A stretch of 64,000 nucleotides of DNA from Alicyclobacillus sp. ALC3 (GCF_028751195.1 NZ_CP066784.1:4872175-4936174); one strand, 5' to 3'; shown: positions 53,490 through 62,865, counted from the stretch's first letter. Program-made: numbers and translations. The notes: generated from the letters alone by a model not told the origin.

Positions 53490-53741
53490 ATGCTGAAGCG
53501 ACTTGAAGGTACGGACGCCGAGCAATTTCAACGTTTTATTGGAGACGAGAACACGATCGTGGTTGTAGATGGGATTCCATATCTTGTGGCGCGGCTGCCA
53601 TTTATGAATGACATCGGGTTAGAAATAGAGGCTGATCCGCGATTAAAACCCTCAATTTGTCGAGCTAAACAGGATATCAAGAGTGGGCGAGTTTATTCCA
53701 CAGAGGATGCCATTGAAATGTTGGAACGTGGGGAAATTTAG
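53490..53741 (+). CDS. Antitoxin-like protein
   Basis: The 83-residue acidic protein is arranged with a following RelE/ParE-like gene 3 bp downstream. The end (TEDAIEMLERGEI) is typical of antitoxin C-terminal helices. GAGGAGG lies 9 bp before ATG 53490. The antitoxin role is inferred from context. Confidence 0.5.
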   Translation: MLKRLEGTDAEQFQRFIGDENTIVVVDGIPYLVARLPFMNDIGLEIEADPRLKPSICRAKQDIKSGRVYSTEDAIEMLERGEI

Positions 53742-53743
53742 CG

Positions 53744-54020
53744 ATGACTGAGCGAGTGCAGTGGTGTGGGAATCTTTACGCTTCCTGCAAAGTATGGGAG
53801 TGAGCGCTTCACTAAAAACGAAACATCGCAATACCGGCGTAAGCTCATGCATGAAATCGAACAGAAGGTTATTCTACTGGGGACAAGTATACCATCTCAA
53901 GAAGACCATTATTTTGGGACTTATCGAGTGGTTGTCGAGCCCTACAAGGTCTATTATTCTTTAGGTTCCCTCGGAACAGTCGCCTTCATAGAATCAATCA
54001 GACACATGCGCATGCAATAA
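53744..54020 (+). pseudogene. RelE/ParE-like toxin gene, apparently frameshifted
   Basis: The natural start ATG 53744 gives MTERVQW and then runs into a stop at codon 20. A frame from GTG 53766 carries the rest of a toxin-like fold (EIEQKVILLGTS, YRVVVEPYKVYYSLG, then AFIESIRHMRM) to TAA 54020. One extra base near 53764 would explain it. If GTG 53766 is used the protein may still be made, without the first strand. Confidence 0.5.
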
Positions 54021-54265
54021 AAGTTGCTACGACATGTCACTCAATCCACACGGCGCTCAATTTGTCCCATAAACATGCAAGTGTAGCGATGATCAGTTTG
54101 TTCAGCTCTAGGGCTCCCGTATGCAATGGTGCCTGCTGCAATTTATACCATATAGGGTGGCATCAGAAAGTCCAATGTGGACCGACGAATCTGTGATGTT
54201 TACTGTTTTGATCCTCTTCAAATGATATGTTTGGTTCGACACTATATGGAAATCAGGTGATGCCA
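54021..54265 (+). other. Gap without gene
   Basis: The 245 bp show no promoter consensus, hairpin with T-run or credible frame. Confidence 0.3.
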
Positions 54266-54748
54266 ATGAATTCAGAAGCTCAAGAAATTGTGATTAAGCC
54301 GATTGGGACTGTCCACTCTCCCCGGGTTGAAGCTATTGACGATAATTGGGGTTCGGTCGTCTCGAAAATCCAACTGGACCCGACCCAATTTGACGAACAA
54401 TCACTCTGGGGACTTTTGGATTTTTCTCACTGTGAGGTGATTTATTTCATGCATGGAGTGTCTCCTGAACAAATAGAAAAAACAGCTCGTCATCCGAGGA
54501 ACAATGTGAACTTCCCGAAAGTTGGCATATTTGCACAACGAGCGAAATCACGTCCCAACCGAATTGGAGTTTCTCGATGCAGAGTCATAAGCGTGAAGGG
54601 ACTAGAGGTAACCGTGCAATCCTTGGATGCAATTGACGGTTCCCCAGTATTGGATATCAAACCCTATATGGAAGAGTTTGCTCCGATCGGAGATGTGTAT
54701 CAACCTAAATGGTCTAGAGAGATCATGTCGCAGTATTATCAAAAATGA
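54266..54748 (+). CDS. trmO: TrmO-family tRNA (t6A37) methyltransferase
   Basis: The 160-residue protein begins with the family strand IKPIGTVHSPR and has the FxxR-like segments FMHGV and RHPRNN. The conserved RPNRIGVSRCRV motif comes next, followed by LDAIDGSPVLDIKPY. TrmO (TsaA/YaeB) methylates N6-threonylcarbamoyladenosine in tRNA using SAM. ATG 54266 follows AGGTGAT; ATG 54260 is also in frame. Confidence 0.88.
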   Translation: MNSEAQEIVIKPIGTVHSPRVEAIDDNWGSVVSKIQLDPTQFDEQSLWGLLDFSHCEVIYFMHGVSPEQIEKTARHPRNNVNFPKVGIFAQRAKSRPNRIGVSRCRVISVKGLEVTVQSLDAIDGSPVLDIKPYMEEFAPIGDVYQPKWSREIMSQYYQK

Positions 54749-54973
54749 ATTTAGTTCGCGGAACAGTCTGACGTGAAGTACACGCAATGCCTAGTTGCTT
54801 TCGGGGCAACATCTTAATAAGCCAGTTCTGCCCGCCAGTGCATGAATGTTCGTTCTTGAATGAGTACCGTTTTTTGGACTCTTGGTGGGTAGAGTTGAAG
54901 AAGGCATATCCCATCGAGGATTTTAGTGAACCGCCGACATTCTGAACATGAGTTAGAGCAAGGAGGAAAACAT

Positions 54974-55789
54974 TTGGAAATGTCCTTGAACACTGAATTG
55001 GCTCGCAAACTGGAAGGAGACTTGCTTGAGGGAAACAAGGAGCTCATGCAAGTTTGGAACGAAGTAGATCAGAAGTCAGAGTTAAAGGTTTTAGAGTTGG
55101 AGAACATTGTCGCCGTTTATGGTGGTCCTGATTGCCCGATTAACGAAGCAGTAGGTCTGGGGATGTACGGTCCTGTTCAAGAGGAGTTTATTGAGGCAAT
55201 TGAAGAGTTTTATGGTTCGAATAATGATGACACTGAAATTCGAGTTTGTCCCCTTGCACATAAATCCCTGGTGGAATTTACCCAGAAACGAGGGTACGTA
55301 CTTTCAGGATTTTCCTACCGCTGGGTTCTTAATTTAGAGTCATGGACATCCCCTGTAATGGTCCCCGACTCGAGAGTCCGTCCCGCCATGCCTCAAGATG
55401 AAGACCACTGGTCAAAGGCTGTAGCTAGTGGATTTGCTGATCAAGACAACATTTCGCAAACTGCTGATTTAACTCTTGAGCATGCTTTCTTTCGGATGAA
55501 GAGTAGCATCCCGTTCATTGCTGAAGAAAAGGGTAAAGTTGTTGCAGGTGGCGTTCTTGCGCTAAGCGATGACGTCGCCTCTTTGTTCGCGACGAGCACC
55601 TTGCCTTCTTATCGCGGTAGAGGCATTCAAACAGGCTTGTTGGATTCGCGGTTGCAGTATGCCAAGGACCACGGAGCACGCATTGCCACGATTGAAACAG
55701 ATCCAGGGTCTGCGTCACAGCGCAATGTGGAGAGAGTGGGATTTCGGTTAGCATATGTTACGGCGGAGTTAGTAAAACACCGTCGTTAA
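54974..55789 (+). CDS. GNAT acetyltransferase with N-terminal extension
   Basis: The 271-residue protein has an N-terminal domain of about 130 residues, probably a second GNAT-like half, and a C-terminal GNAT domain. The acetyl-CoA loop of the latter is LPSYRGRGIQTGLL. TTG 54974 is preferred since AGGAGG lies 7 bp upstream; ATG 54980 is two codons later. The substrate is unknown. Confidence 0.82.
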   Translation: MEMSLNTELARKLEGDLLEGNKELMQVWNEVDQKSELKVLELENIVAVYGGPDCPINEAVGLGMYGPVQEEFIEAIEEFYGSNNDDTEIRVCPLAHKSLVEFTQKRGYVLSGFSYRWVLNLESWTSPVMVPDSRVRPAMPQDEDHWSKAVASGFADQDNISQTADLTLEHAFFRMKSSIPFIAEEKGKVVAGGVLALSDDVASLFATSTLPSYRGRGIQTGLLDSRLQYAKDHGARIATIETDPGSASQRNVERVGFRLAYVTAELVKHRR

Positions 55790-55891
55790 AGATTTCCTAC
55801 AAAGGATGCAATGCATGAGTATTCATTTTGGGGAATCTCGGTTATTCAGCTAGTGAGCAGTAGAGCTGAAGAAGGGTTCCTCCTGAACGAC

Positions 55892-56652
55892 ATGGAACAC
55901 ATATCCATGCGGAGGTGTGAAGCTGCGTTGAATTCTCCCATCCAAGAACGGTTACCCGCCATTGAAGCCGCGCGATCATTCGTGAGCACGCGTTTCTCAA
56001 ACTGTAACGTCGCCTTTCTAACTGGAAGTGCTGCTCGTGGTGAGGAAACGCCGTATTCCGACTTAGATATTCTAATCATTGCAGACGATGTACCAGCGCC
56101 TATGTCGAGGCATTTCGTGACTTTAGTTGGATGATTGAGACGTTGATGCATAACCGGACGACATACAAACATTATTTTGAAACGGATCGCCAGCGAGGTC
56201 GTCCATCGTTACCGCACATGTTTGCGACCGGCATTGTGCTGGTCGACGATGGTACAGCTTCGGAAATTCAACTAGAAGCGCAACACCTCTTGGACGCTGG
56301 TCCCCCTGAATTTAACCTGAGGGATGTGGGATTCCTTCGATTCGTGATCACAAACCATCTTTTGGACCTTGAAGGTGGACTGAGTCCATTGAACGCGGTT
56401 TTTACAGTGAACGACGTCGCAAATGCTTTGCAGGAGTTGGTGCTCCGTTCTCACGGTCGGTGGATAGGGAAGGGAAAAGGGATAATAAGGGCGTTGGGGG
56501 ATTACGATCAAACCTTCGCCAAGAGATTCGAGCAGACATTTCACGGTTTTTACATCAACCACGATGTGCAAGAGGTGGTCACCTTTGTTGATACAGTGCT
56601 TGAAGAGTACGGTGGTCGCCTCTTTGAAGGGTACTCGTCGAGGCAACTTTAA
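55892..56652 (+). pseudogene. Nucleotidyltransferase gene with a frameshift
   Basis: The first frame carries the MNT-type catalytic motif GSAARGEETPYSDLDILI and then ends at 56134. The second frame, from about 56095, continues the same protein (EAFRDFSWMIETLMHN, then RPSLPHMFATGIVL) to 56652. One base lost or gained near 56100 breaks the gene. A sequencing error or recent mutation would look the same. Confidence 0.75.
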
Positions 56653-56730
56653 ATGTCGCAATGCGATGTGCCAAGGTCAACACCAAGTATTACTTTTTCA
56701 ACCCATGTACCAAGCAGAAAGGAGGTCTCG

Positions 56731-56892
56731 ATGAATAGGTCACACGGGCATTATTGCGGGCACTGTCATCGGATACTGGCAAACGAAAAATTTACGGGGC
56801 GAGGACATGCGAAGCATGTCTGTAAGCAGTGCACATCAGCAATCGGTGCCGAGAGAAGAGCTAGATCCAAGTTTGAAGTTAAAAACAATTAA
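56731..56892 (+). CDS. Small zinc-ribbon protein, 53 residues
   Basis: Two CxxC pairs, HYCGHCHRILANEKF and HVCKQC, are joined by a GRGHAKH segment. The tail is basic. AAAGGAGG lies 7 bp before ATG 56731. Similar small HYCxxC...GHxxHxCxxC proteins occur scattered in bacteria without known function. Confidence 0.7.
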   Translation: MNRSHGHYCGHCHRILANEKFTGRGHAKHVCKQCTSAIGAERRARSKFEVKNN

Positions 56893-56972
56893 CGGATGCT
56901 TGTCCGCAGACCGTCCGATGGTTCGTGTTTACCTTTTGGGCAGCACTAGGTGCATTAGAGGAGCTGGTGCCT

Positions 56973-57989
56973 GTGACACGTAGCAATATAAATTTCGTCG
57001 AGATATGTACTGTATCGGGACTTGGGCATCTTCAAGGGACACCGCAGCCAGTATCAGGAGGGTTGGTGCATCGCATGTGGCGGGTCGATACGGACAAGGG
57101 AAGTTTTGCTATGAAAGTCTTGAATGAAGAAATCATGGCTCGACCTGATGCCAAATCCAATTACCGCTTGTCCGAAAGAGTCGCGATCATGGCTCATCGT
57201 AACGGTATCCCGGCTGTGCTTGCAAAGATGACGGACGGTGATCCTTGGATTGAACTGGATGGACACTATGTGATGGTGTTCAACTGGGTTGAGGGACATA
57301 GTCTAGTCCCTGAGCAGTGCACCGATGAGCACAGTAAAAGCATTGGTCAACTCCTATTCCAGTTGCACAATCTGCGACTGCAATTTGACGACTGGGAGAC
57401 GCCGACCACCGCACCAATTACGGAAGACACGTGGCAATCGCATATCGAACAAGCAGAACAGACGATCTCGTGTTGGGGATTTTCGCACAATACGTTGCTC
57501 CGAGGCGTACTGAGTTGGTCCAGACTGTATGAAGGTGCTACGGAAGCATTAGGAGGACGGTTGATAATCAGCCATCGGGATTTAGACTGTAAGAATGTAA
57601 TCTGGGCTGCGGATAACACACCATTTTTAATTGACTGGGAGTCGGCGGGTTACATTCATCCCACAGTGGAACTTGTTGAAGGTGCAATCAATTGGAGTCG
57701 AAGTGGCGATGGTACGTTCAATAAGAAACGATTCCAGGTGCTAATTCAGACGTATCTGGGCGCAGGTGGAAAGTTCTACGGAAACTCAGTGGACGCAGTG
57801 TATGGTACATTGGGCGGGTCACTGGGGTGGCTGGAATACAATATGCGTCGCTCGATTGAACAGGATAAATTCGACAGTGACCAAAGAGAGTTGGGGAAGA
57901 GGCAAGTTCAGCAGACGATTCGTGAGTTATACGGAACGAACACTCTCTTTCATCAGTACGGCATTTGGATTGATGAACTGCTCAAGTAA
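56973..57989 (+). CDS. Aminoglycoside phosphotransferase (APH)-family kinase
   Basis: The 338-residue protein has an APH fold. The Lys-binding strand is FAMKVL, the catalytic Brenner motif is HRDLDCKN and the metal site is IDWESAG. Such kinases phosphorylate aminoglycosides, choline, homoserine or other small molecules; nothing here decides which. GTG 56973 follows AGAGGAG by 9 bp. Confidence 0.85.
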   Translation: MTRSNINFVEICTVSGLGHLQGTPQPVSGGLVHRMWRVDTDKGSFAMKVLNEEIMARPDAKSNYRLSERVAIMAHRNGIPAVLAKMTDGDPWIELDGHYVMVFNWVEGHSLVPEQCTDEHSKSIGQLLFQLHNLRLQFDDWETPTTAPITEDTWQSHIEQAEQTISCWGFSHNTLLRGVLSWSRLYEGATEALGGRLIISHRDLDCKNVIWAADNTPFLIDWESAGYIHPTVELVEGAINWSRSGDGTFNKKRFQVLIQTYLGAGGKFYGNSVDAVYGTLGGSLGWLEYNMRRSIEQDKFDSDQRELGKRQVQQTIRELYGTNTLFHQYGIWIDELLK

Positions 57990-58156
57990 GGTGATTGCGC
58001 CGCACGTTCCGGGACCGTTCAATTCGTGTCTGCATGGATATGCAGTTTGGACGTCATCTGAGTTGTTGGATTATGGGGCAGGTTAACCGAAGAAGGTGCC
58101 ACCGCTTGCAAGACGGGGTTTACCGCCGACCTACGATGTTCGAAGGAGGGACTGCG

Positions 58157-58381
58157 ATGGAGGGCTTGTTGAGTCCCATATTTGATTCGTGTCCGGGGAC
58201 GCGTGAAACGTATGATACTCGACTACAAGCTGGTTGGAAGTACGTGGGGGCAACCTGGTCATGCGATGTCAAGAGTCGTGTGGAAACCGCCTTGGTGAGG
58301 TTCACAAATGATGACCGGGAGCAGACGATGGCTTTCGTGAGTAAACATTACAGTTCTGTAAAACCCCTAAAATCTCGATAG
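58157..58381 (+). CDS. Hypothetical small protein
   Basis: A 74-residue frame with GAAGGAGGG 7 bp before ATG 58157. The composition is mixed, with two Cys. No family was recognised. It ends just before the group II intron. Confidence 0.45.
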   Translation: MEGLLSPIFDSCPGTRETYDTRLQAGWKYVGATWSCDVKSRVETALVRFTNDDREQTMAFVSKHYSSVKPLKSR

Positions 58382-59021
58382 AAGCACTATAAGCAATTTG
58401 CATGAAAATGCGTCAGTTACTGCGTTGTTCTTCTTCAGTTCTCGGGCAGGAGTATGCACTGCGCCATGAGGCGCTGTATATAGAGGCCACGTACTCCGTG
58501 GCTGGCGGGTACCTCACCCCACCAAGGCTAGGATGGCATGCGTTGGGCTTGAGCAGGCCCAGGGTGTGAAGCCCATCTAACAATGTACCCGTGAGGGGGA
58601 ACCGACCTCCCAAGATGCGGGGCTAGCCTCAGAGACCTGCTATGGTCAGCGAAAGCAAAGCCATGTCTGAAGCGCGGTCAACTGCAACACCCGAAATCGT
58701 CGGCTGACACGGGTGAGATGGAATGAACATGACGCCCTTGCGTATGGTACCATGACCCGGACCCTCCGGTGGTCAGGGTGGTACAGAGGTGTAACCTCCC
58801 TGAATCTTCCTCGCCTATAGTGGCGACATAAGGCAGCGAGACTGTACACAGTGAACATGGGAACCGATGCATCCGTCCCAACCGGGATGGACAGCTACGT
58901 TGACGTGGGTGCGTCGGGGCGGAGGAACCGTAGTAGTCCGAAGTGGGTAAGGCCCATTACATGGCGAAGGGTTCCAGTTTTAAGTAGGTGCGCGTGAGTA
59001 AAGTAGGGCTCCCACAAGGGA

Positions 59022-60806
59022 GTGATTGCGATTTCCCTCACCGTCGCTTTTCCCTCCAGAACAGCGGAGGAGAAGAGATTCGAAACACAAGCGCGCCTTG
59101 CACGAAGGTCATTGGAGCAACGACCATTTTCAAGATTGCATCGTCCGCTAAGGTGGAACGTCTGGATTGACCTCTCGATTGAGAGGGTGCTAAGCAACTC
59201 TGGTGCACGAACTGCCGGCGTGGATCACAAGACAAAAGGGGACTATGCGACGCCAGAGGTCGGGCAAAAGCTTCGGGAGGATGTGAAACAAGCACTCCGA
59301 CTGTACTCATCCAGTCCGGTCCGGAGAGTGTTCATCCCGAAGCCACACAAGCCACATGAACAGAGGCCGCTGGGTATCCCCACCCTCGTCGATCGCGTGG
59401 CCCAAGATGTGGTCCGCAGCATTCTGGAACCCATCTATGAGGGTAAGCAGCATCCGCACAGTTACGGGTTCCGCCCGTACCGTGAAACACACCAGGCCAT
59501 TGAGCGAGTTCGCTTTCTCATTGGTAGGCACCGATACCACTGGGTGGTCGAGCTTGACGTTAAGGGGTTCTTCGACAACGTAGACCATGAAATCCTGCTG
59601 GATATTCTCCGGCGGGACATTCAGGGCCGCCGACTGATACGAATCGTCCGAAGCATGTTAAAGGCAGGCCTCGTCTACGAAGGAGAGTTCCAAAGAACAG
59701 AGCTTGGCACACCACAGGGCGGAATCGTCAGTCCACTACTCGCCAACGTGTACCTGAATGAACTGGATGACTTCATCGCAAACAAGTACGAGTTCTTGTT
59801 ACCTCGGGAACGAAGAAAAGCGCCCATCCCCTGCTACATCGTGAGGTACGCGGACGACGCCGTGATTCTCTGCAGGAGCAAGGAACACGCCGAAGCTCTC
59901 AAGAGCGAGGTAGCCGAGTTCCTACATGACAAGCTGAAGTTGGAACTGTCGGCCGAGAAAACTCTCGTCACGCACGCGGACACTGGATTCGATTTTCTGG
60001 GGTTCAACATCCGACGATGGAAGCGGAAAGGGAAAGAGCGATTTCTGACCAAACCGAGCCGCAAAGCAATTCAACGGTTCAAACGCACCATGTCCAAGGA
60101 TTCCAGAGTATTTTCAATGGCGCCGGGTGCGGCGGTGGTCGCCAATCTGAACCGAAAGATTCGGGGGTCTGCGGAGTACTTCCGTAGAAGAAACGCAAAA
60201 GACACGTTTGCCTCCCTCGATTACTACCTGTGGTGGCTGGTGTTCCGCAGGCTCCAGCAGAAAAACAGGGAGCCACCGGGCGTTGTGGCAAGACGAAACC
60301 AGTACCGCTACAACCAAGCAGCCAACCTCCCTCATCACCGGAGGTCTACAGCGAAGAACTTCGGATTCAAAGACGACCGCGCTAATGTTCATATGCTCGA
60401 CGAGCTCGGGCTCTACAAGATAGAGTACCCAGACAAATGCTCACAGCGGAATCCCTATGTGCATGAAGACCATGAATGGCTGGACGGGAACCGAAAGTTA
60501 CGCGTACTGATGAAAGTCCAACAGGCAAGGTACATTGAGCGGTTGTACGGGTTGGCGGAAAACTGGACAGCTTACCGGAAATACGTGGTCACGCAGCAGG
60601 ACGGACGGTGCGCGAGATGCGCTTGCCGACTGACCGCACGAAACACCCATGTGGACTACTGGCGGGGCGTAGCAGGAGAACCTCATCCAGACAGGGAACT
60701 AATCCCAGACAAACTTGCTGCCCTGTGCCTGCGGTGCTACGGGCAACAACGACAGAGACGAAGCGATTCGAGACAAGCAGGTCAGTCCGAACCATGTGCA
60801 ACCTAA
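59022..60806 (+). CDS. ltrA: Group II intron reverse transcriptase/maturase
   Basis: The 594-residue intron protein has reverse transcriptase blocks at about 45-330, with GTPQGGIVSPLLANVYL and the catalytic YADD at about residue 276. A maturase X domain follows at about 340-430. The end (about 530-590) has the two CxxC pairs of an HNH-type endonuclease (CARC, CLRC). However, the usual His residues of that motif are not visible (THVDYW instead), so the nuclease may be inactive. GTG 59022 is the likely start, but AGGGAG sits too close to it. Confidence 0.92.
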   Translation: MIAISLTVAFPSRTAEEKRFETQARLARRSLEQRPFSRLHRPLRWNVWIDLSIERVLSNSGARTAGVDHKTKGDYATPEVGQKLREDVKQALRLYSSSPVRRVFIPKPHKPHEQRPLGIPTLVDRVAQDVVRSILEPIYEGKQHPHSYGFRPYRETHQAIERVRFLIGRHRYHWVVELDVKGFFDNVDHEILLDILRRDIQGRRLIRIVRSMLKAGLVYEGEFQRTELGTPQGGIVSPLLANVYLNELDDFIANKYEFLLPRERRKAPIPCYIVRYADDAVILCRSKEHAEALKSEVAEFLHDKLKLELSAEKTLVTHADTGFDFLGFNIRRWKRKGKERFLTKPSRKAIQRFKRTMSKDSRVFSMAPGAAVVANLNRKIRGSAEYFRRRNAKDTFASLDYYLWWLVFRRLQQKNREPPGVVARRNQYRYNQAANLPHHRRSTAKNFGFKDDRANVHMLDELGLYKIEYPDKCSQRNPYVHEDHEWLDGNRKLRVLMKVQQARYIERLYGLAENWTAYRKYVVTQQDGRCARCACRLTARNTHVDYWRGVAGEPHPDRELIPDKLAALCLRCYGQQRQRRSDSRQAGQSEPCAT

Positions 60807-60822
60807 GACTACTTCAGATGGA

Positions 60823-60856
60823 GAGCCGGATGCGTTGAAAGGCGCAAGTCCGGTTC
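60823..60856 (+). ncRNA. Group II intron domain V
   Basis: The 34-nt hairpin begins GAGCCGGATGCG, has loop GAAA and closes with CGCAAGTCCGGTTC. This is the catalytic hairpin with the conserved AGC triad and bulge. It lies 17 nt after the maturase stop. Confidence 0.92.
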
Positions 60857-60935
60857 GGGGAAGGGCTCGGGCGTCCAACTGCCCCTTAGCCGGTGGGTCG
60901 GCCCGGGCCTATTCTGCAGAGTAAGGGGGTCTCCT

Positions 60936-61475
60936 GTGTTCAGATATGTAGTAGACCAAGACATATATCTTGCAATACTGGAGCCAAGGCATGCAGAACA
61001 ACTTCTCGAACTGATTGTTAAAAACACCGACTACATCGGCAGGTGGCTCCCCTTCGGGAAGACCATCAAAGAGGTGGAACATGCTGTCGCTTACATTGAA
61101 TCAGCACTGAGTAACTTTGCGTCTGGCAAGGGAATAAGTACGGGCATCTGGCACAAAGACATCTTGGTAGGCTCGATTGCACTGAGCATTAATAGAACTC
61201 ATGAAAATGCTTCGATTGGGTATTGGTTAGACCAGTCCCACGAATACAGTGGAATCATGACCCGAGCATGCAGGGGCTTGATAACGTATGCGTTCAGTGA
61301 ACTGAGACTGCATCGAGTTGAAATCAAAACAGATATAGCGAACCAAAGAAGTCGCGGTATCCCTGAGCGACTGAGCTTCACGCAAGAAGGGATAATTAGA
61401 GGGGCATTCAAAATTGATGATACATTCTCTGATGCTGTGATATACGGAATGCTGGAAGGCGAATGGAGCCACTAA
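60936..61475 (+). CDS. RimJ/RimL-type GNAT acetyltransferase
   Basis: The 179-residue GNAT protein of the ribosomal-protein-alanine acetyltransferase type has a substrate strand GYWLDQSHEYSGIMT and the HRVEIKTDIANQRS segment. The acetyl-CoA loop is diverged (SGIMTRACRGLITYAF replaces the usual RGxGxxT). GTG 60936 follows GTAAGGGGGT, just past the intron end. Confidence 0.85.
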   Translation: MFRYVVDQDIYLAILEPRHAEQLLELIVKNTDYIGRWLPFGKTIKEVEHAVAYIESALSNFASGKGISTGIWHKDILVGSIALSINRTHENASIGYWLDQSHEYSGIMTRACRGLITYAFSELRLHRVEIKTDIANQRSRGIPERLSFTQEGIIRGAFKIDDTFSDAVIYGMLEGEWSH

Positions 61476-61594
61476 TTTCAGTCACTAGCCATTCTCTTCA
61501 ATGTGGCTTTGTTCTTGAACAAACGGCGGCTTGTTTCAAAGAAGGATTTCTCTTGTCCGTACATAGATATACACTTATGGGTTGTGTGGGACGT

Positions 61595-61610
61595 ATCATT
61601 AGCGGGCAGG
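61595..61610 (+). repeat. Short intergenic motif, variant copy
   Basis: ATCATTAGCGGGCAGG shares the GGGCAG core and preceding TA-C pattern with the copies at 52564 and 63585. It is followed, as at 62957, by AACTTAAG. Confidence 0.4.
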
Positions 61611-61638
61611 AGCGTTTAATTGAACTTAAGTAGAAGGA

Positions 61639-62037
61639 GTGAGGGTAATTCTACTGTATAAGAGTCGTACCATTCAGGTGATTTTGTGCGTTCTCTATCC
61701 GTTTCTTTATTTGGCGGCATATTGATTTACCAATTACTATCGAATCGGATACATCACAGAGGTGACATTTATTGCACTGTGGGTTGTTTATGGATTTGTG
61801 TTAAGGTCTGTACGCTACGCTTTACTGTGTGCAGGGCTGGCAGCAGTTGTTACATTGCCATTGGTATATACCTTGCTGGTTGTTCATGATACCACCGCCA
61901 ACTTTGACTTCTTTCCCGCTGTCGACATCATCTTTGTTATCGTAGCATTCTTCATCCAACTCGTTCTAATTGTCCTGAGAAAATTCGTCACATTTAGGGG
62001 GAGAGATAACATCGGACATGGAAATAGCGGTCGCTAA
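61639..62037 (+). pseudogene. Small membrane protein gene with nonsense codon
   Basis: From GTG 61639 the frame encodes a hydrophobic helix (QVILCVLYPFLYLAAY), then TGA 61723-61725. It continues in the same frame with FTNYYRIGYITEVTF and three more hydrophobic segments to 62037. The stop may replace a Trp codon. Either the gene is dead or the downstream part starts at GTG 61762. Confidence 0.6.
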
Positions 62038-62216
62038 CCCCTGTAACGTAATCATTCTCTTATGTCGCATAAGGGGGCATATCTGCAGGACGCAGAGGCG
62101 CACGACGGTTGCATATAAATTCGACGGCGCTCCGCCTTCGTTACGGAGCTAACGGGTTAGCGCCATAAGACGCGCCGTTACTTCCGACGAAATGGTACAA
62201 TAAAAGGGAATGAAAA
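62038..62216 (+). other. Gap without gene
   Basis: The 179 bp contain a GC-rich inverted segment (CTCCGCCTTCGTTACGGAG) near 62131-62149 without a T-run. No gene is visible. Confidence 0.35.
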
Positions 62217-62480
62217 ATGGACGGTGATAGTATGTTGTGGTCGGAGGTTCGTGAACTTTTTCCAAATAAATTCATACTCATGGAAGATATTAAATCATAC
62301 GTAGTCGATGGAAAGGTGCATGTTGAAGAGGTCGCCGTGATTCGTCCATTGGCTGATGGTACAGAAGCTACGCGCGAACTTCGTGAGTGCAAAGACAACA
62401 AATTTATTTGTCATACGTCGAAGCCACAAATTGTGATGCCGATTCGATCAAAGCCCAACTTACGGGGTTTTCATCAATGA
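62217..62480 (+). CDS. Hypothetical protein coupled to a retropepsin-like gene
   Basis: An 87-residue mixed alpha/beta protein with no membrane segment. AAAAGGGA lies about 7 bp before ATG 62217; ATG 62232 is also possible. Its stop overlaps the next gene (ATGA), so the two form a unit. No family was recognised. Confidence 0.6.
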   Translation: MDGDSMLWSEVRELFPNKFILMEDIKSYVVDGKVHVEEVAVIRPLADGTEATRELRECKDNKFICHTSKPQIVMPIRSKPNLRGFHQ

Positions 62481-62865
62481 ATATTGAGCTCCGCGATGGG
62501 CTATTATTTGTTTCACTCACACTGACCACAAGGGCGTCAATGAAACCATTCGAGATTTAGTGCTTGATACTGGTGCAGCCCAATCTATTATTGACATGTC
62601 TGCGGTCCAGTCAATGGACGTTTCATCAAGAAATGAGGACGAATTCGTCTTTATGTCTGGTATAGGCGGTCGGGAATCCGCGTTAAGGAAGCGAATCGAT
62701 CACATTCAATTCGATTCTTATCACATGGAAAACTCACACTTGGATTTCGCCTATCTCGACGCACATCCTGGTATTAACGGACTGTTAGGCTCCGACATCC
62801 TTGTGTCAGGACGTTTCGTTATTGATTTGAATAAGATGGAGGTCCGTCAAGAGCACGTCAAATAG
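62477..62865 (+). pseudogene. Retropepsin-like aspartic protease gene, frameshifted
   Basis: The start ATG 62477 gives NIELRDGLLFVSLTLT, then a +1 shift near 62515-62525. The second frame continues DHKGVNETIRDLVLDTGAAQ, with the DTG catalytic triad, and ends NGLLGSDIL...GRFVIDL. Both halves fit one retroviral-type single-domain protease. One base restores the gene, so decay, sequencing error or frameshifting are all possible. Confidence 0.7.

Larger units (their letters stand above)
58459..60912 (+). mobile_element. Group II intron with reverse transcriptase
   Basis: About 560 nt of highly structured, GC-rich RNA-like sequence (domains I-III) leads into a maturase gene. Domain V lies at 60823-60856. 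A probable domain VI follows, with GGGCTCGGGC pairing with GCCCGGGCC and ending near AT at 60911-60912. The 5' end is uncertain: no clean GUGYG was found, and CTGCG at 58459 next to a GCGCC/GGCGC hairpin is the best candidate. It lies between two accessory genes and does not appear to interrupt either. Confidence 0.85.

Noticed and set aside
59038..60801. Several minus-strand frames of 60-93 codons across the intron protein gene
   Set aside because: They are shadows of the reverse transcriptase gene.
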